Below are positions 46,082 to 54,980 of a stretch of 64,000 bases of DNA, one piece after another. Under the pieces are notes generated by a model. That model had not been told where the DNA came from and did no database searches. It saw nothing but the letters and a program-made list of their open reading frames with translations. Location of the stretch: positions 62,001 through 126,000 of the forward strand of contig NZ_JADIKF010000039.1 of assembly GCF_016904945.1 (NCBI RefSeq), in the 5' to 3' direction. Within the stretch, counting starts at the first letter, position 1; each line of letters starts with the position of its first letter. The stretch comes from Dyella mobilis. Lineage in GTDB: Bacteria > Pseudomonadota > Gammaproteobacteria > Xanthomonadales > Rhodanobacteraceae. The position numbers and the translations under genes were made by a program.

Positions 46082-47605
46082 TCAGGGCTCTACCCGTTCC
46101 AGTACGCGCTTGCGCCAGCTTCCCACGCGAGTGACGTCGTGCACCTGGCAGGCCTTCAGCAATGGATCGACGCGGTCGGGCGAGATATACGAATCGATCA
46201 CGACCAGCGCCGATGGCCAGCTATGCAAGGCGTGGCACAGCGATTCGCCTGCTTGCGGTGCATTGAGAGGAATGCCGTAGACCGGTTTGTCCAGATACAT
46301 GCGTACGCCCCACGGCGTTTCTTCTTCGATGTAGTAATCCTCGTCGGTGTTCTCGATGAAGATCATGGTTGCGTAGCTTTCCGGCGAAACCTGTTCGCTG
46401 AGCTGTTTCGCCATCAGCCGGTTGTCGTTCTCTGAATGCATGAAATAGGCGCCGTAGGCTTTGGCCGAGAGTAGTGCAATCACCCAGATCAGCAACCAGA
46501 TCCGCTGCTTGGTGCGGTGAAGGTCGACGGCGTGGCGCAATGACAACGCCACCATCAGCGACAGCGGCATGAACAGGGGCAGCAGATAAAGCGGCAATCG
46601 CGACTGGGCCAGGCAGAACACCACGAAAGGCACGATGAACCACAGCGCGAGGAAATATTCGGTTGAATGGCTGCTGCGCCAGGCTTTCCATGCCTGCACT
46701 GACACGGCTGAGCGCAATCCGCGGGCCGCGCTGGGCCACCAGGGCAGGATGCCGAGGGCAAGCGTCGGCACATAGATCAAGGCCCAGCCCAGGGCGCCGG
46801 CATGCCGGTGCTGGGCACCGGTAAACAACCGGTTGTAGACCTCCTGATGCAGGAAGTAATGCGGCAACCACGGGTTGCGCAGCATCACCACCACATACCA
46901 GGACGCGCCGATCGCCAGGAACAGGATCAGTCCGCCGGGGTTGAAATAGCGGCCCAGTCCGCGCCAGCCGTCGCGCGAGACGATGTAGGGAATGATCGCC
47001 AGCAGCGGCAGCAACCCGGGTGGCCCTTTGGTGAGAAAGGCCAATCCCCAGCCCAGCCACATCAGCAGTACGTAGCGCTTGGCGGGGCGAGGGCCCTCGC
47101 CGAAGGCGGCGAGCACGAAGCCGAGCATCGCGACGGCTTCGCTCAGCGTCAGAAAGACATCGGTGCTAATGATATTGCTGGTGAAGAAGGGGAACGCGGA
47201 GCAGGCGTAGACCAGGCCGGGCAGCCAAGGCTTTTCGGGGACCAGGCGCCGGCCCATGGCGTATAGCGCCAGGATGGTCAGCAGGAACGCCAGCGCATAG
47301 GGTGTGCGCGCCGCCCAGGCATTGCGCCCACCCAGTTTCATGGCGCCAGCGATGATCCAGTAGGTGGTCGGAGGCTTGGAGAAGTTCACTTCGTCGGGGC
47401 TGTAGCCGGGCACGAGGTAATTGCCGGTGTCGAGCATCTGCAGCGACGCGTCCACGTAGCGCCCCTCATCCGGCCCCCACAGGCCGCGCGAACCCTGGAA
47501 CGCGAATCCCAGCAGCAGGCTCAGGCAGATCAACCAGAACAACGGCCGAAAGGCCCCAGGTACGGGCTGGGACCGCGAAGGCTCGCGGAGGTGGTCGTTC
47601 GGCAT
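46082..47605 (-). CDS. ArnT-like GT-C glycosyltransferase
   Basis: The 507-residue protein has about eleven membrane helices. The first periplasmic loop carries the GT-C acidic motif GPDEGRYVDASLQML, and NFSKPPTTYW follows, both typical of ArnT/PMT-family enzymes. It should transfer a sugar from a polyprenyl phosphate to lipid A or another acceptor in the periplasm. A C-terminal soluble part of about 120 residues is present. The two LAB_N proteins directly upstream resemble the small partner proteins seen in such lipid A-modification sets. Confidence 0.88.
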   Translation of the reverse strand: MPNDHLREPSRSQPVPGAFRPLFWLICLSLLLGFAFQGSRGLWGPDEGRYVDASLQMLDTGNYLVPGYSPDEVNFSKPPTTYWIIAGAMKLGGRNAWAARTPYALAFLLTILALYAMGRRLVPEKPWLPGLVYACSAFPFFTSNIISTDVFLTLSEAVAMLGFVLAAFGEGPRPAKRYVLLMWLGWGLAFLTKGPPGLLPLLAIIPYIVSRDGWRGLGRYFNPGGLILFLAIGASWYVVVMLRNPWLPHYFLHQEVYNRLFTGAQHRHAGALGWALIYVPTLALGILPWWPSAARGLRSAVSVQAWKAWRSSHSTEYFLALWFIVPFVVFCLAQSRLPLYLLPLFMPLSLMVALSLRHAVDLHRTKQRIWLLIWVIALLSAKAYGAYFMHSENDNRLMAKQLSEQVSPESYATMIFIENTDEDYYIEEETPWGVRMYLDKPVYGIPLNAPQAGESLCHALHSWPSALVVIDSYISPDRVDPLLKACQVHDVTRVGSWRKRVLERVEP

Positions 47606-47653
47606 GGGCGAATCCAGAAAGCGAAAGATCAGGGGCGTGAGTGCGAAAGGCGC

Positions 47654-47923
47654 TCAGCCCGGGTCGGGGCGTTTGCGCAGCATTTGCAGGTTGCGCAGGA
47701 AGATCATCAGGGTGATGGTCTCGCCGATGATGAAAACCGGTTCGCGCCGGTGAATGGCATAACTCAGCAGAATCACTCCGCCGGCTACGCTCAGGTACCA
47801 AAAAGCGTCAGGAATCAGGCTTTTACCTCTCGATTCGCTGTACAGCCACTGCACCAGGAAACGCGCGCCGAACAAGGCTTGCCCGGCAAGGCCTGCGCCT
47901 ATCCAAAGGGTATCTACCGACAT
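47654..47923 (-). CDS. LAB_N domain membrane protein, copy 2
   Basis: The 89-residue protein has three membrane helices and the LAB_N pattern: GQALFGARFLVQWLYSESRG, PDAFWYLSVAGGVILLSYAI and LMIFLRNLQML. LAB_N resembles the N-terminal domain in some LpxB-linked proteins. Its role is not established, but it often stands beside ArnT-like enzymes. The start is the ATG at 47923. It is closely related to the next upstream gene. Confidence 0.85.
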   Translation of the reverse strand: MSVDTLWIGAGLAGQALFGARFLVQWLYSESRGKSLIPDAFWYLSVAGGVILLSYAIHRREPVFIIGETITLMIFLRNLQMLRKRPDPG

Positions 47924-47989
47924 ACGGCCCTCTTGCGGCGGAGCGGAAACGTGAAAGACCCGAGCGCGACCAGGCACCCGGCGCAGGCG

Positions 47990-48295
47990 TCAGGAAACGG
48001 TGGGCGTTGAGCCATTGGCCAGCTCCTTTTTTTCACGCAAACGCATCTGGAGGTTGCGCAGGTAGATCAGCAGGCCTCCGGTTTGTCCTGTAATGAATAC
48101 CGGATCTTCCTTATGACAGGCATAGCAGAACAGGAAGAACCCTCCGGTTACGCTGGCGTACCAGAAGGCCATCGGGATCACGCTTTGCCCCTTTTGCTCG
48201 CTGTAAAACCATTGCAGCAGGAAGCGGGCGGTAAAAACGGTCTGGCCGACCAGACCGAAGATCAGCCAGCCATTGCTAAACATTCCCATTCGCAT
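47990..48295 (-). CDS. LAB_N domain membrane protein, copy 1
   Basis: The 101-residue product is a second LAB_N protein: GQTVFTARFLLQWFYSEQKG, PMAFWYASVTGGFFLFCYAC and LLIYLRNLQMRLR align without gaps with copy 2. This suggests tandem duplication followed by divergence. It is the first gene of the five-gene unit. The ATG at 48295 is used; ATGs two and four codons on are possible. Confidence 0.85.
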   Translation of the reverse strand: MRMGMFSNGWLIFGLVGQTVFTARFLLQWFYSEQKGQSVIPMAFWYASVTGGFFLFCYACHKEDPVFITGQTGGLLIYLRNLQMRLREKKELANGSTPTVS

Positions 48296-48346
48296 TACTC
48301 AAGAAATCAGGCTTGCAGCATCGCAAACCCAGGGAGTGAACTTTAT

Positions 48347-48371
48347 GACAGACCGGCCCCTCCGGTCTGTC
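48347..48371. repeat. Strong hairpin with CCCCT loop in the LAB_N/YciI intergenic region
   Basis: GACAGACCGG (48347-48356) and CCGGTCTGTC (48362-48371) form a perfect 10-base stem with the loop CCCCT. A second, smaller hairpin GGATTC/GAATCC lies at 48435-48452. No T-run follows either one. They sit between divergent genes and may be regulatory. Confidence 0.55.
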
Positions 48372-48506
48372 GGGGGCGCATCGTTTCCGGCCCATCCCAG
48401 GCCGCAAGCTTACCCGATCCCCCGTCTGGGCTATGGATTCCGGGGCGAATCCTGGCCTAGTCTTTGGCCGTTGTCGACATTGTCCCCACGATTGAGCGAG
48501 ACCCTC

Positions 48507-48881
48507 ATGAAATTCCTGGTCATGATCTACAACGACGACGCATTGATGGATGCGCTGCCGCCCGGCCAGTACGACGAGATGATGAACGGCTGTTTCAAGC
48601 ACGCGGACGAACTGCGCGCCGACGGCCATCTGCTGGACTCCATGCAACTGCAGCCCCCGGCGAAAACCAAGACCATCCGCGTGCGCAACAACCGCACCAC
48701 CATCATCGACGGGCCGTTTGCCGAAACGCGCGAGTACCTCGGCGGCTTCAACCTGATCGAGGCCGCCGATATCCACGAGGCGGTGCGTATTGCGCAGAGC
48801 TTCCCGTGGGCGGCGACCGGGTGCATCGAGGTGCGGCCGGTGCACGATATCGATGCGGAGCGGGTGCGGGTCGGCGCATAG
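48507..48881 (+). CDS. YciI/DGPF-family protein
   Basis: The 124-residue product starts MKFLVMIYNDD and contains IIDGPFAETREYLGGFNLIEAAD, the DGPF (YCII-related) signature. These small proteins are of unknown function; many sit beside ECF sigma factors, but no sigma factor is found here. The ATG at 48507 follows GAGCGAGAC. It is an isolated plus-strand gene that converges on the channel gene. Confidence 0.88.
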   Translation: MKFLVMIYNDDALMDALPPGQYDEMMNGCFKHADELRADGHLLDSMQLQPPAKTKTIRVRNNRTTIIDGPFAETREYLGGFNLIEAADIHEAVRIAQSFPWAATGCIEVRPVHDIDAERVRVGA

Positions 48882-48939
48882 CCGGTTGCATCCCTCGCCC
48901 TTCGGCGCTGTCTGTTGAAGCAGTGGGTGCGGCGGGTCG

Positions 48940-49851
48940 TCAAACGCCGTCCTGCTGCTCGTCTTCCAAGGGCATGACTTCGTCGAAGATGGTGTAGTCG
49001 ATCACGTTCAGGCCGTTCTCGTCGCGGCGCACCAGATCGACATAGCGGTGGTTCCAGCGGACTTCCTTGATGCCCCATTGATGGCGGGCCAGCATCGATT
49101 GCGAGGTGGTCTCGTCGGTACCCTCGATGGTCAGCAGCAGGGTCGTCTCGGTAGCTTCCAGTTCTTCCTGCGTGATGCCGTACAGCGGGCTTTGCTCGTC
49201 GATCACGTGCATCACGTTCCAGCTCAGCATGAAGACCGGGTGGTGATCCCGCACCAGTTTCATGTCCTCGATGCGGCGCAGCTGGAAACCCTCGGGCGTG
49301 ACGTGGCGGCGTAGCAGGTGCAATTGGGCCGAGGCCTGCGCGATCAGATTCAGGCGCATGTTGGCCGCGCGCATCATCAGCGTTTGCTTGCCATCGATCA
49401 TGCGCACCACCGGGTTCCTGCCGAACAGGATCTTGGCCCGCGGGCGCGAAAAGCGCGCAAAGATCAGGCCGGTAACCACGGCAATGTTGCCCATGCCCAG
49501 GATGATCTCCGCCGTGGCGACGACGTGCGTGTAGATCGACTGCGGGTGCATGTCGCCATAGCCCACCGTGGCCAGGGTTTCCACGCTGAAGAAGAACGCA
49601 CCGGCCAGGCCCTTCGGGTATTGGTTAGCGATGCCGTGCGGGTCGACCTGGTAAATCATCGCGAAGATCGCGTTGAAGATCAGGAACACGCTGGTGGCAA
49701 GGCCGAAGAAAACCGGCCAGCTGACGGTCAATGCGCGGTGGTAGAAGTCGTCCCACGCGCGCTCGGGCAGTCCTTCCGACACGAACGGACGACCGCCGAT
49801 CTGCACGACGCGCGGCCGTGGCCGCAGCCAGAAGAACGGATGTCCAGCCAC
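48940..49851 (-). CDS. Inward-rectifier (KirBac-type) potassium channel
   Basis: The 303-residue protein has two membrane helices, a pore with the selectivity filter TVGYGD (residues 95-100) and a beta-rich C-terminal cytoplasmic domain (LMMRAANMRLNLIAQASAQ; FMLSWNVMHVID), the layout of KirBac channels. It conducts K+ across the inner membrane. The start is a GTG at 49851 with AGGAGG nine bases before it; the frame continues to 49920 without such a signal. Confidence 0.93.
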   Translation of the reverse strand: MAGHPFFWLRPRPRVVQIGGRPFVSEGLPERAWDDFYHRALTVSWPVFFGLATSVFLIFNAIFAMIYQVDPHGIANQYPKGLAGAFFFSVETLATVGYGDMHPQSIYTHVVATAEIILGMGNIAVVTGLIFARFSRPRAKILFGRNPVVRMIDGKQTLMMRAANMRLNLIAQASAQLHLLRRHVTPEGFQLRRIEDMKLVRDHHPVFMLSWNVMHVIDEQSPLYGITQEELEATETTLLLTIEGTDETTSQSMLARHQWGIKEVRWNHRYVDLVRRDENGLNVIDYTIFDEVMPLEDEQQDGV

Positions 49852-49975
49852 GTGGGATTTCCTCCTGAAAGATGCGTTGCGGACAAATTGTAGCGCCGCG
49901 GCGGGGGGCCTACGCTGCATCGTGCCGGCGGGAGGGGTAAGCTAATCCACCCATTGAAAAAAGCCGTGACGTTTC

Positions 49976-50695
49976 ATGCTCAAGCTCATCGGTTTCGACG
50001 GCGACGACACGCTCTGGCACAGCGAGGGCTATTACCGCGAGGCGAGCGCTCAATTTACCGCCGTCATCGGGCGCTACGTCGATGTCGGTGACGAGCAGGT
50101 GCAGGCCGCCATGCTGGCGACCGAGCGGCGCAACCTGAAGCTGTTCGGCTATGGCGCCAAGGGCATGACCCTGTCGATGGTGGAGACCGCCATCGCGGTG
50201 ACCGAGGGCCGCATCTCCGCCGCCGACATTCACCAACTGGTGGAGGTGGGCAAGTCCGTGCTGCAACATCCGGTGGAACTGCTGCCCGGCGTGCGCGAAG
50301 CGGTGGCCGACGTGGCGCGCAGCCACGAGGTAGTGCTGATCACCAAGGGCGACCTGTTCCACCAGGAAAAGAAAGTGGCGCAGTCGGGCATGGCCGATCT
50401 GTTCCGGCGGATTGAGATCGTGTCGGAAAAAGACACCGCAACCTATCGCCGCGTGCTGGCCGAATTCGCACTGGAACCGGCGCAATTTGCCATGGTGGGC
50501 AATTCGTTGCGCTCGGATATCGAACCGGTGATCCGGCTGGGCGGTTGGGGGGTGCACGTTCCCTACCATGTGACCTGGGAGCACGAGATGGAAAACGGCC
50601 TGGGCGAGGCCGATGCGCCGCGCATGCTCACCGTTGACGAACCGGCCGGCATCCCTGCTGCCGTCGAGCAACTGGCACGGCGGACTGCAGCCTGA
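49976..50695 (+). CDS. HAD-family hydrolase
   Basis: The 239-residue protein has the HAD motif I FDGDDTLW, motif II ITKGD, a lysine in KDTATYRR and motif IV VGNSLRSDIE. The helical cap between residues 20 and 100 places it in the phosphatase subclass. Substrate is unknown. Its stop overlaps the start of the CPXCG gene (TGATG). Confidence 0.9.
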   Translation: MLKLIGFDGDDTLWHSEGYYREASAQFTAVIGRYVDVGDEQVQAAMLATERRNLKLFGYGAKGMTLSMVETAIAVTEGRISAADIHQLVEVGKSVLQHPVELLPGVREAVADVARSHEVVLITKGDLFHQEKKVAQSGMADLFRRIEIVSEKDTATYRRVLAEFALEPAQFAMVGNSLRSDIEPVIRLGGWGVHVPYHVTWEHEMENGLGEADAPRMLTVDEPAGIPAAVEQLARRTAA

Positions 50696-50892
50696 TGGAC
50701 CCGATGCTCGCCACGCGCCACGTCCTGTGTCCGTATTGCGGCGAGCGCATCGAGATCGTGATCGACGCCTCGGCAGGCGACCAGCAATACATCGAGGACT
50801 GCCAGGTATGCTGCTGCCCGATCAGCGTCGAGGTGCGGATCGACGAGGATGGGCACGCCCACGTAGGCGTGGCCGGCGAAGACGAGGCTTAG
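50695..50892 (+). CDS. CPXCG-motif cysteine-rich protein
   Basis: The 65-residue product has CPYCG near residue 12 and CQVCCCPI near 38, two zinc-ribbon-like pairs, with an acidic tail (GEDEA). Family function is unknown. It is translationally coupled to the HAD gene. Confidence 0.85.
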   Translation: MDPMLATRHVLCPYCGERIEIVIDASAGDQQYIEDCQVCCCPISVEVRIDEDGHAHVGVAGEDEA

Positions 50893-50895
50893 GCC

Positions 50896-51534
50896 CTAGG
50901 CCAGCGAGTCAGCCGATTCGACGATGCCGATACCTGCAGCTCGCAGCGTTGCGCGCGTGGCTTCATCGCTATCGGGCGTCACCGGCCGGGTAAGGTCCCA
51001 CAGCAGGTGTGCACGAAAACCCAGGGCTTGCGCATCCTGCACGGTCCACAGCACGCAGACGTCGCGTGCCAATCCGGCCACGTAGACTTCATCGACACCG
51101 CGCTCGCGCAGCCATCCCGCCAGCCCGGTGCTGGGGCGGCTGCCGTCGGGGCCGTGGTTCTCGCGGAAGCCGCTATACGAATCCACCTGCGTGTCGCTGC
51201 CTTTGCGCAGGATCAGGTCCAGCGAAGACCAATCGATCGCCGGATGCAGCGCGGCCCCCGCCGTATCCTGTACGCAATGGTCCGGCCACAGTGTCTGCGG
51301 GTGGCCGTGCAGCGGGATCTGCTGGAACGGTTGCGTGCCGACGTGGCTGCTGGCAAAGGAAGCGTGCCCGCGCGGATGCCAGTCCTGTGTGGCCACGCAA
51401 TGCCGGAACAGGCGGCGGCGCAGCAGGCGGTCCGCGCCCGGCACGATGGCGTCACCTTCGTGGCAAGCCAGCGAGCCTCCCGGCATGAAGTCCGGTTGCA
51501 CGTCGACGAGGATCAAGGCGGCATGGGTTTGCAT
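50896..51534 (-). CDS. pncA: Nicotinamidase
   Basis: PncA converts nicotinamide to nicotinate for NAD salvage. The 212-residue protein has the catalytic D11 (LVDVQPDF), K111 (LRKGSD) and C160 (ARDVCVLWT), and the metal site DWHPRGH (D51, H53, H57). The ATG at 51534 is used; upstream frames lack features. With nadC it gives both NAD routes in the window. Confidence 0.95.
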   Translation of the reverse strand: MQTHAALILVDVQPDFMPGGSLACHEGDAIVPGADRLLRRRLFRHCVATQDWHPRGHASFASSHVGTQPFQQIPLHGHPQTLWPDHCVQDTAGAALHPAIDWSSLDLILRKGSDTQVDSYSGFRENHGPDGSRPSTGLAGWLRERGVDEVYVAGLARDVCVLWTVQDAQALGFRAHLLWDLTRPVTPDSDEATRATLRAAGIGIVESADSLA

Positions 51535-51616
51535 GGGAAGGCTCGCGAAAGTACCGCAAGATTCCACTGCCAAACGACGGCATAATGCAAGCGATAAATC
51601 CTTGGAAGCGGCGGCA

Positions 51617-52003
51617 ATGCACTACGACCAATCGTGGATGGGCTATGGCATGGTGGGTGGCGTGGAAGCCGGCGCGATCAGCGCGGCCGCTGCGCTGGTG
51701 CTGTACCTGATCGTGCACGTGATTGGCCGTCGCGACGGTTGGAGTCCGCTGAAAAAACTCGCTATCGCATTTCTGTTGGCCTTGTTGCTGACCGCCAGCG
51801 GCGATACCTGGGACCTGTTTTATTTCAACTACAGCCAGATTGAATCCGTGCAATTGCTCAAGGCCAAGTTGGCCGCGGTGCACGACCCGGACAACATCGG
51901 CGTGCGGGTATTCTGCGAGCTGATCGGTGCAATGGTAGGCGCCGGGGTGGGCTGGATCGTGAAGGGTGGCGATTGGCGGCGCTTGTTGCGCGGCGGCGAC
52001 TGA
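51617..52003 (+). CDS. Small hypothetical membrane protein
   Basis: The 128-residue product has three hydrophobic segments (about residues 12-36, 47-65 and 100-117) and a basic end (KGGDWRRLLRGGD). I do not recognise a family. It lies divergently from pncA and convergent with cardiolipin synthase. Confidence 0.6.
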   Translation: MHYDQSWMGYGMVGGVEAGAISAAAALVLYLIVHVIGRRDGWSPLKKLAIAFLLALLLTASGDTWDLFYFNYSQIESVQLLKAKLAAVHDPDNIGVRVFCELIGAMVGAGVGWIVKGGDWRRLLRGGD

Positions 52004-52036
52004 TTTCGACGCGTCGCCGTCTGCACGCGGCGATGC

Positions 52037-53437
52037 TCACAGGATCGGGTCGCACAGTCGCGCCAGATGCATGGCCAGGCGGCGCCAATAAGGCGCTTTG
52101 CGGTACTCGTCGCGTTTTACTTCCACCGCGCGCGAAAAATCCTCCAGCAGCATGCTTTCCACTCGTTCGGCGAAGGCGCGGTCCACGTTCAGGGCGCCGA
52201 CTTCGAAATTCAGGCGGAACGAACGATTGTCCAGGTTCATGCTGCCGACGCTGGCGCCGTCGTCGTCGATCAGAATGACCTTTTCGTGGATGAAGCCGGG
52301 CTGGTAGCGAAAAATGCGGATGCCGGCGCGAATGGCATCGTAGGCATGCAGGGTGGAGGCCAGGAATACGGTGCGATGATCCGGCCGCGAAGGAATCAGC
52401 ACGCGCACGTCGACGCCGCGCAGCACGGCCAGGCGCAATGCCGACATCACGGCCTGGTCCGGCACGAAATACGGCGTGGTCAACCACAGCCTTTTGCGCG
52501 CGGCGTTGATCACCGTGGTGAAGTACAGCGAACAACTTTCCTGCGGGTCGGCCGGGCCGGTGGCGGCAATCAAGGTGTAGGTGTCGCCCTGCGCGGGCCG
52601 CACCGGCAGGATCGGCGGCAGTTCGCCGGTGACCCAGTGCCAGTCCACGGCAAAGCTGCGTTGCAGGTCCAGCACGGCCGGGCCGCTCACTTGCAGATGG
52701 GTATCGCGCCAGGGCGCCAAGGGTGGCGAAAGGCCCAGGTATTCGTCGCCCACGTTGAGGCCGCCCAGGAAACCTACCCACCCGTCCACGACGACGATCT
52801 TGCGGTGATTGCGGAAATTGAGCTGGAAGCGATTGCTGAAGCGCTGGGTGGCGAAGGGATGAATGGCGACGCCACCTCGCCGCAGCGTTTCCACATATTG
52901 CTCAGGCAAGGCGTGGCTGCCGATGCCGTCGAACAGCACGAACACCTTCACGCCGGCGGCGGCGCGTTCCAGCAGTGCGTGCTGCACGCGACGGCCGAGC
53001 GCGTCGTCGTGGATGATGAAGAATTGCATCAGGATGCATTGCTCGGCCTGTGCAATGGCCTTGATGATCGCTTCGAACGTCGCATCGCCATTCACCAGCA
53101 GCTGTACCCGCTGGCCGCCGTGAAAGTTGTTGCCGAGCATCCGCGTGAGGGCGGCATAAGGCGCACACGGTTCCGGTACTTCGGTGCGCTCCCCGCGCAG
53201 CGCCGCCTGTGAAAGCCGCCGCTGATGCACGCGATGCAGGGTGATGTAGCCCTGGAAATGGCTGCGCCCGAGGTAAAGGTAAGGGACGAGCGTGAGATAG
53301 GGCAGCAGCGCCAATCCGAACGCCCACGCAAACGCGCCTTGTGCCGTGCGCGCGTGCATCACGGCGTGCATCGCGGCCAGCATGCCCGCCAGGTGCAGCA
53401 GCATGACGAGCAAGGTGAGAGTCTGAGTGAGGCTCAT
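52037..53437 (-). CDS. cls: Cardiolipin synthase (PLD family)
   Basis: The 466-residue protein has two N-terminal membrane helices and two HKD motifs: H211, K213, D218 (NHRKIVVVDG) and H384, K386, D391 (IHEKVILIDDD), each followed by GG/GSxN-type sequence. It makes cardiolipin from two phosphatidylglycerols. It lies 144 bases after the FAD-binding gene on the same strand. Confidence 0.94.
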   Translation of the reverse strand: MSLTQTLTLLVMLLHLAGMLAAMHAVMHARTAQGAFAWAFGLALLPYLTLVPYLYLGRSHFQGYITLHRVHQRRLSQAALRGERTEVPEPCAPYAALTRMLGNNFHGGQRVQLLVNGDATFEAIIKAIAQAEQCILMQFFIIHDDALGRRVQHALLERAAAGVKVFVLFDGIGSHALPEQYVETLRRGGVAIHPFATQRFSNRFQLNFRNHRKIVVVDGWVGFLGGLNVGDEYLGLSPPLAPWRDTHLQVSGPAVLDLQRSFAVDWHWVTGELPPILPVRPAQGDTYTLIAATGPADPQESCSLYFTTVINAARKRLWLTTPYFVPDQAVMSALRLAVLRGVDVRVLIPSRPDHRTVFLASTLHAYDAIRAGIRIFRYQPGFIHEKVILIDDDGASVGSMNLDNRSFRLNFEVGALNVDRAFAERVESMLLEDFSRAVEVKRDEYRKAPYWRRLAMHLARLCDPIL

Positions 53438-53581
53438 GGAGCGTAGGCGATGGCGATTTGGGGCTTGAGTATCCGGAGCGGACGTGGAGACAGGTTAATC
53501 GAACCGCGTGCGGGATGAGGTCCCCCCGCAACGCTTTCTTCCTCGTCCTGGTTCTCTTTATGCCCCGGTGGCAGGTGCCGC

Positions 53582-54949
53582 TCAGCCGGCCAGCAATTGC
53601 TCGGCGAGTTGTCGCGCCTGCTGGCGGATTTCCGGCATGGCGGTGGACTCCCACAACGCACCACGCAACAGGCTGCCGATGGCGAACAGCCGTGGCCACG
53701 CTTTGCCGTCATGCAGCACGTGTCCCTTGGCGTTGGCATCGATCCCTAAGCCGAACGGGTCGGAGCGAACGTGGCTGTTGGTCATCATCTGTTGCAGCAG
53801 GGGATGCTGGGTGCGGCGCACGTCCGTTTCCAGGCCGACGCTTTGCACGACCAGGTCGGCATCGAGCGTCCGTTCGGCGGACTCTCCCTTGGGAAGAAAG
53901 GTCATGCTCAGGCCATGGCCGGTCAATGCCACGCCGTGTACGTGGCCGCGGATGCGTTTGAGTCGTCCATCCTTCTCCAGGCCGGCAACGAGCCTGGCCA
54001 CTTGCGGGGGAAGGCGATGACGCGAGCGTTCCCACGCCCACCGTGCATGGCGCAGAAAGCGGGAGCGGTCCTGCTGCGGCAACAGCCCCCACAGCGATGC
54101 GGTGTGCGGCCGCAGGCTGTCGACCACGCGGCGCCAGTCGTCGGTATGTTCGACCGCCTCGCGCAACAAATGCACCCAGGTGCGGATGTCCGGTGCGTCG
54201 CGCATCGTTTCGATCAATTCGTCGCTGTCCTCATAGGGTAGCGATGCGCTGGTTTGATGCACTTCCGGCAATACGCCGTGGCGCGAGATGGCGGTGAACT
54301 GCGCGTTGGGCCACTTTGCGGCAAGCTCCACGATCACGTCGACGGCGGTGAGGCCCAGCCCGATCACCAGCACGTTGTGCGTCTGGTCGTCGGGCTTGGC
54401 ATCGGCGAGCAATTGCCACGGCAGGGTTACATAGCGACCGCTGGCGAGCGCGTCGTCCTCGATGCCGGGCAAGGGGCGCGGTGTCAGCGCGCCCAACGCG
54501 AGCACGGCGGCATCCACGCGCGTGGTGGATTCGCCTTGCAGCAAGGTGACACCATCGTTTTCGGGCACGATGGCGTCGACGTCGTAGGGGACCACGCGCA
54601 CGTCGTGCCCGTTGCTTTTGGCGCGGGCAAGCGCACTGGCGGTTTCGCCTTCCAGGTAGTCGCCATACCAGCAACGGGGCAGGAAATCGGTGCCTGCGAC
54701 GCGCGCATCGCGTTTTTGTGCATATTCCAGGAAGCCGCCGGGGCGGCTGGCAAACATGCCCATCGAAGCTGCGCGCACGTTCAGCAGATGACGTTCCGAG
54801 CGAGTGCCGTACGCCACGCCGCGGCCGAGCGGGCCGCCGCCGGTGTACCAGTCCAAATGCAACGGCTGCGGCAGGGGGCGCTCCAACAACTCGCTGAGCA
54901 GCGTAGCCCCTGCGGCGCCGCCACCAACAATGGCGACCCGTCGAAACAT
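53582..54949 (-). CDS. FAD/NAD(P)-binding protein (COG4529-like)
   Basis: The 455-residue protein starts with a dinucleotide fold (RRVAIVGGGAAGATLLSEL), has RHLLNVRAASMGMFA and a second nucleotide motif VLVIGLGLTAVDVIVEL, and ends GSLLRGALWESTAMPEIRQQ, all typical of COG4529 FAD/NAD(P)-binding proteins. The reaction is unknown. It begins 31 bases after a cysteine-dioxygenase-like gene, so the two may act together on a thiol compound. The ATG at 54949 is used. Confidence 0.85.
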   Translation of the reverse strand: MFRRVAIVGGGAAGATLLSELLERPLPQPLHLDWYTGGGPLGRGVAYGTRSERHLLNVRAASMGMFASRPGGFLEYAQKRDARVAGTDFLPRCWYGDYLEGETASALARAKSNGHDVRVVPYDVDAIVPENDGVTLLQGESTTRVDAAVLALGALTPRPLPGIEDDALASGRYVTLPWQLLADAKPDDQTHNVLVIGLGLTAVDVIVELAAKWPNAQFTAISRHGVLPEVHQTSASLPYEDSDELIETMRDAPDIRTWVHLLREAVEHTDDWRRVVDSLRPHTASLWGLLPQQDRSRFLRHARWAWERSRHRLPPQVARLVAGLEKDGRLKRIRGHVHGVALTGHGLSMTFLPKGESAERTLDADLVVQSVGLETDVRRTQHPLLQQMMTNSHVRSDPFGLGIDANAKGHVLHDGKAWPRLFAIGSLLRGALWESTAMPEIRQQARQLAEQLLAG

Positions 54950-54980
54950 GTCATTCCTTAATTGAAGGGTGAAGCAGATG

